A stretch of 64,000 nucleotides of DNA from Acidobacteriaceae bacterium KBS 83 (lineage in GTDB: Bacteria > Acidobacteriota > Terriglobia > Terriglobales > Acidobacteriaceae). The notes beneath the pieces were generated by a model. It made no database searches and was not told the origin of the DNA. It saw only the letters and a program-made list of their open reading frames with translations. A program made the translations under genes and the position numbers. Below, piece by piece: positions 60,917 to 64,000 of this stretch. The stretch lies in the NCBI GenBank assembly GCA_000381585.1, contig KB906735.1, positions 356,836-420,835 on the forward strand. The letters run 5' to 3'. Numbering within the stretch: position 1 is the first letter of the stretch; every line of letters begins with the position of its first letter.

Positions 60917-61771
60917 TCACGCGGATCTTTGAAGCAACGGGAAAAACTGGCCCCCGATCTTTTCTCCCGCCGAAATTACAGGTACGCCGTGAAGCAGAGA
61001 TTCATTTGTAGCGGAGCATACGCCATCCCGCATCGCATTGATTACTGTGGCCCGGCGGGCCTGGTCGGAGTGATTGGCAAATGATCCATGCACCAGACGG
61101 GGATGATGAAATGAGGCTTCGCCTTTTTTGAGTTCCACCGTAACCGCTGCATCGAACTGCTCGCGCTGTTCAGCAGACAAGACTCCGTGGATCGCCTCCA
61201 TATCCCCAGCCAATCCCGTGATCGGCAGCTCAGGCCAGCGATGGCTGCCCGGGATGTACTGCAAACATCCATTCTCACGCGTGGAGTCGTCCAGGCCGAT
61301 CCAGCAAGTAAGGTGTGCAAGTGGTTGCGTGCGCGTCCAGTAAGAATAGTCTTGATGCCAGGCAACAACGCCGCCGTGATGCGCAGGCTTACAGAAAAGC
61401 TGGTCATGCCAAAAGCGCACGGGCCCGTCGAGCAACTGTGCTGCCGGAATCGTGAATGCGGGGTTCCACAGCAGGTCATGGAAACCCGGCGTGATCCGCC
61501 ATGCGCCTAGAGCATGGAACAGAATGTGGTCCGGAGTTGTTGATTCGTTCGAGTGATATTCATAAAAAAGTGCGTGTCCCGGATGCTTCGGATCAGCCAG
61601 ATCGGCTAATTCCATGCGCAGTGTTTCGACCTGCTCATCCAGGAGGACTCGAAGCCCGCTGACGTATCCCCGTTCGTGGAAGAAGTTGACCTGATCCGCG
61701 CTGAGGCGAAAGAAATCAGGACTCCTACTCAGCTGCGGGCCGAGCAACGTGCCGATAGGATGATGATGCAT
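60917..61771 (-). CDS. Phytanoyl-CoA-dioxygenase-family (Fe/2-oxoglutarate) protein
   Basis: 284 residues from the ATG at 61771, with GGAAGA eight bases upstream; in-frame starts at 61786 and 61891 are possible. The double-stranded beta-helix metal site is HQD at 139-141 ([11 protein letters not shown]) and His228 (HPRLVHGSF), with Arg about 240 for 2-oxoglutarate. Also [13 protein letters not shown]. Such enzymes hydroxylate varied small molecules; the substrate is unknown. It lies upstream of the GH63-like gene on the same strand with a 107-base gap. Confidence 0.9.
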   Translation of the reverse strand: MHHHPIGTLLGPQLSRSPDFFRLSADQVNFFHERGYVSGLRVLLDEQVETLRMELADLADPKHPGHALFYEYHSNESTTPDHILFHALGAWRITPGFHDLLWNPAFTIPAAQLLDGPVRFWHDQLFCKPAHHGGVVAWHQDYSYWTRTQPLAHLTCWIGLDDSTRENGCLQYIPGSHRWPELPITGLAGDMEAIHGVLSAEQREQFDAAVTVELKKGEASFHHPRLVHGSFANHSDQARRATVINAMRDGVCSATNESLLHGVPVISAGEKIGGQFFPLLQRSA

Positions 61772-62402
61772 GGAAAGATCTTCCATGAAGGTGGAGTCTA
61801 TCACTGACTCAAGCGTAGGTATACGAACCAGGTTGGATACGCAAAGCGCGTTCGGGCTGCTTGAACCAGGTACCGCGGGAAACTCGAGCACCTCACGCTC
61901 AACCGGTCAGCGAAGAACCCTTTTTTGATACTTAACAGATTGCACCGATCCCAATTGCAGGGTGCGATGGATTTTATGATTTTGTCGGGCCTCAGAAAAC
62001 TGCACAGTTGATGGCCCCGTTACAGGGACCCGTTAAGGTCAGCAATATTGTTATCACGGGGTACAAACGCAGCTGCTGCCTACACGCTCTCCGCGATCGT
62101 GGTTGAGTGACGGGCTATCTGGACGTTATCGGATCAGGGAAGAGTAGCCAACTGCACGTCCAGGACATCGAGGAATAAAACGCCAGCAATACAAACCAGC
62201 GTGAGGCGGGAGACTCTTCTTTTGATATATTGTTCCCCCTGCGAAGGGGTTTTAACGTGGACGCCGAACGGAGTCGTACGCTGTGCTGTGCAGAACGCTA
62301 TCCGCTCGTTGACGGTTCTGTCTGATTCTGCCTATTTGGCGCCTTTTCAATTCCCTACCGACACGTCGGTTCGAGGGTTTTTCTCCGAGGCACAAAATCA
62401 CC
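61772..62402. other. 630-base gap between divergent genes, no supported coding gene
   Basis: Holds the promoters of the dioxygenase (minus) and the phosphotriesterase-family gene (plus). A hairpin CCCCTGCGAAGGGG near 62236-62249 followed by TTTTAA may be a weak terminator or leader structure. Short frames in both directions have no protein-like character to me. The sequence may contain relics of an ancestral regulator, but I cannot show that. Confidence 0.4.
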
Positions 62403-63449
62403 ATGACAGCGCAACTGAAACTGACACGGCGGGCATTTCTTAGCGATGCCGCGTTGTTGACTGTTGTTGCAGCGGCCAATGCGCGTCTGGGTTCCCAGGC
62501 TCCGGACACGTTCGTTCAAACTGTTCTTGGCCTAATCCCAGCCTCCAAACTAGGAGTCACCCTTGTTCATGAGCACGTGATGTGTGATTTCGTTGGCGCG
62601 GAGGAGACCAACCGGCATCGCTGGGAGGTGGAGGCCGTGGTGAAACGGATGCTGCCCGTGCTCAGGCAGTTGAAGGAACGCGGGGTGACGGGATTCATCG
62701 ACTGCACACCGGCCTACATCGGGCGCGATCCGCGAGTGTTAAAGCAGTTGGCCCAGGAAACCGGACTGCATATTGTCACGAACACCGGCTATTACGGTGG
62801 CGCGGACGACAAATTTGTGCCGATGCATGCTTACGGAGCAACGCCAGATCAACTCGCTGACCTCTGGGTGGCGGAGTTCGTACACGGCATTGAAGACACC
62901 GGGGTGAAGCCTGGCTTCATAAAGATCGGTATCGATGAAATCAAAGGTAGCTCGGATCGGCTTTCGCCCATCGATGAAAAACTTGTGCGGGCTTCTGCGC
63001 GTGCGTCTCGACAAAGCCATTTAGCTGTGACCTGTCATACCGGAGGTGGGCCAGCGGGCTTAACAGCGACGAAGATCTTCATCGAAGAAAGAGCCGACCC
63101 AGGGTGCTTTATCGTCGCTCATTCTGACGGCCATGGGCTGCCCATCAACCGAGCAGTGGCGGCACTTGGCGCGTGGGTCTCCTTCGACGGAATCGGCAGA
63201 CAGCCACTCGAATCGCACCTCAAGCTGGTCCACGCCATGGCGAAGAATCATGCCAGCCGCCTGCTGCTTTCGCAGGATAGTGGTTGGTATTGGGTCGGCC
63301 AGCAGAACGGAGGAGAGGTTCGCAACTACAATTATTTGAGTGATGTGTTTTTACCCGCTTTGCATAACAGCGGTATCAGCGAAGCAACTATTCGAAAACT
63401 CATGGTAGAAAATCCGGCGAACGCATTTGCTATTCGTTGTCAGCGATAG
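62403..63449 (+). CDS. Phosphotriesterase-family amidohydrolase (Tat-exported)
   Basis: 348 residues with a twin-arginine-type leader (LTRRAFLSDAALLTVVAAANA). Metal site of the phosphotriesterase family: HEH at 56-58 (VTLVHEHVMCDF), the bridging Lys region GFIKIGIDE, histidines in VTCHTGGG and FIVAHSDGHG, and the final Asp in LLLSQDSGWYW. The family includes lactonases and phosphotriesterases; here a lactonase-like role in the neighbouring sugar catabolism is plausible but unproven. GAGG lies about 14 bases before the ATG. Confidence 0.9.
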   Translation: MTAQLKLTRRAFLSDAALLTVVAAANARLGSQAPDTFVQTVLGLIPASKLGVTLVHEHVMCDFVGAEETNRHRWEVEAVVKRMLPVLRQLKERGVTGFIDCTPAYIGRDPRVLKQLAQETGLHIVTNTGYYGGADDKFVPMHAYGATPDQLADLWVAEFVHGIEDTGVKPGFIKIGIDEIKGSSDRLSPIDEKLVRASARASRQSHLAVTCHTGGGPAGLTATKIFIEERADPGCFIVAHSDGHGLPINRAVAALGAWVSFDGIGRQPLESHLKLVHAMAKNHASRLLLSQDSGWYWVGQQNGGEVRNYNYLSDVFLPALHNSGISEATIRKLMVENPANAFAIRCQR

Positions 63450-63585
63450 CGCATCAAGGAAAATCCGGCGATCATGCAAGACACGCAAGCTTGGTGCCTT
63501 CAAGGGTTCGCAAAAAGGCATTCCTGGCTGTCTTCCGGAATTGGACTGCTATGGCGGCCAATTGGAAGTTGGCGAGCTACTTCCC

Positions 63586-64000
63586 TTAGTCATTTGATGG
63601 GAAATCGCCTAGATTCAACCTGGGTTCGAGGCGGAAATGCGCGGCGAGAGAAGCCTCGGACGAGCCGCCGGCCCAGACAGTGAACCGTCCTGGCTCGATA
63701 GCCCACTTCCCTTCTGAGTTCCAGATGGCAACCTGACTTTGCGGGATGCGGAAGGCAATCGTCCTCGTTTCCTTTGGCTTGAGGTGAATGCGCGAAAAGC
63801 CCACGAGGGAGCGATCGGGCGTCTCGACACTAGTGACGTTCTCGCGAAGGTAGAGCTGGGCTACCTCGTCTCCGTCGCGATCGCCCGTATTTGTGACTTC
63901 CACGGTTACCCCAATCGCCACGTCGCTGCGAGGCGCCGGGGCGTTTACAACGAGGTGGTCGTAGCGAAAGCTGGTGTAACTGAGGCCGAAGCCGAAGGGA
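63586..64000 (-). CDS. C-terminal end of a GH3 beta-glucosidase (partial)
   Basis: The minus-strand frame is open from the right edge of the window (first full codon at 63999) to a stop at 63586, about 138 residues. It reads PFGFGLSYTSFRYDHL, then the fibronectin-III-like domain IGVTVEVTNTGDRDGDEVAQLYL and SLVGFSRIHLKPKETRTIAFRI, the standard end of GH3 beta-glucosidases and beta-xylosidases. The catalytic domains lie outside the window. Strand and location fit the glycoside-catabolism group on this side of tRNA-fMet. Confidence 0.9.
   Translation of the reverse strand, partial: PFGFGLSYTSFRYDHLVVNAPAPRSDVAIGVTVEVTNTGDRDGDEVAQLYLRENVTSVETPDRSLVGFSRIHLKPKETRTIAFRIPQSQVAIWNSEGKWAIEPGRFTVWAGGSSEASLAAHFRLEPRLNLGDFPSND

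Overview
The window looks like a chromosomal segment of a Gram-negative, GC-rich member of the Acidobacteriota (class Terriglobia / Acidobacteriaceae-like). This is inferred, not proven. The grounds are: a VWFA-related secreted protein of the kind common in that phylum, DUF4254 and carboxypeptidase-regulatory-like proteins, several PIG-L deacetylases, many secreted carbohydrate and ester hydrolases, LolA and porin genes that imply an outer membrane, and a pilMNOP-type operon that ends in an unusual pseudopilin. Genes are densely packed, with many 4-bp stop/start overlaps.

Layout. 0-3.2 kb: the end of a protein with a tandem peptide repeat, two small membrane genes, a decayed Ro60/TROVE gene with an intact four-cysteine neighbour, and a long spacer. 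3.2-7.5 kb: the ribosome/tRNA-processing cluster rpsP-KH protein-rimM-trmD; rplS is separated from it by a flavin-reductase-like gene and an opposite-strand VWFA gene. 7.6-12.2 kb: ABC exporter, rnhB, a PIG-L deacetylase, and a secreted regulatory-like protein. 12.2-20.3 kb: msrPQ periplasmic methionine sulfoxide repair, an amino-acid permease, a large PIG-L protein and a coiled-coil porin. 20.4-28.9 kb: tRNA-Lys, DUF4254, TPR protein, YvcK-like protein, Kef-type antiporter, tannase/feruloyl esterase, rlmN and an M16 peptidase. 29.1-33.0 kb: a type IV pilin-like protein, LolA, a beta-propeller protein, and a membrane protein/ECF sigma/anti-sigma cluster. 33.2-44.4 kb: accessory metabolic and membrane genes with three small regulators (TetR, ArsR, ArsR), each beside a clear inverted repeat. 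44.4-51.4 kb: a seven-gene type IV pilus / type II secretion assembly operon (pilC, pilB, pilM, pilN, pilO, pilP-like, pseudopilin). 51.4-57.5 kb: MFS exporter, amino-acid permease relic, histone-deacetylase-family protein, SGNH hydrolase, ffh, peroxiredoxin.

At 57.5 kb there is an initiator-type tRNA-Met and terminator. After it the base composition becomes visibly more AT-rich and an IS5-like transposase relic appears. It is followed by a carbohydrate/ester catabolic group: GH63-like glycosidase, phytanoyl-CoA-dioxygenase-like protein, phosphotriesterase-family hydrolase, and the end of a GH3 beta-glucosidase. I read this as a possible island boundary at the tRNA.

I did not find a clearly new multigene defence or mobile system. 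The most unusual items are the Ro60 relic with its Cys4 partner, the Gly/Ser/Asn-rich pseudopilin lacking the usual Glu5, a 19-residue-scale insertion in the TrmD catalytic loop, a transcription terminator lying over the start of the lolA-like gene, and palindromic operators that overlap apparently leaderless regulator starts.
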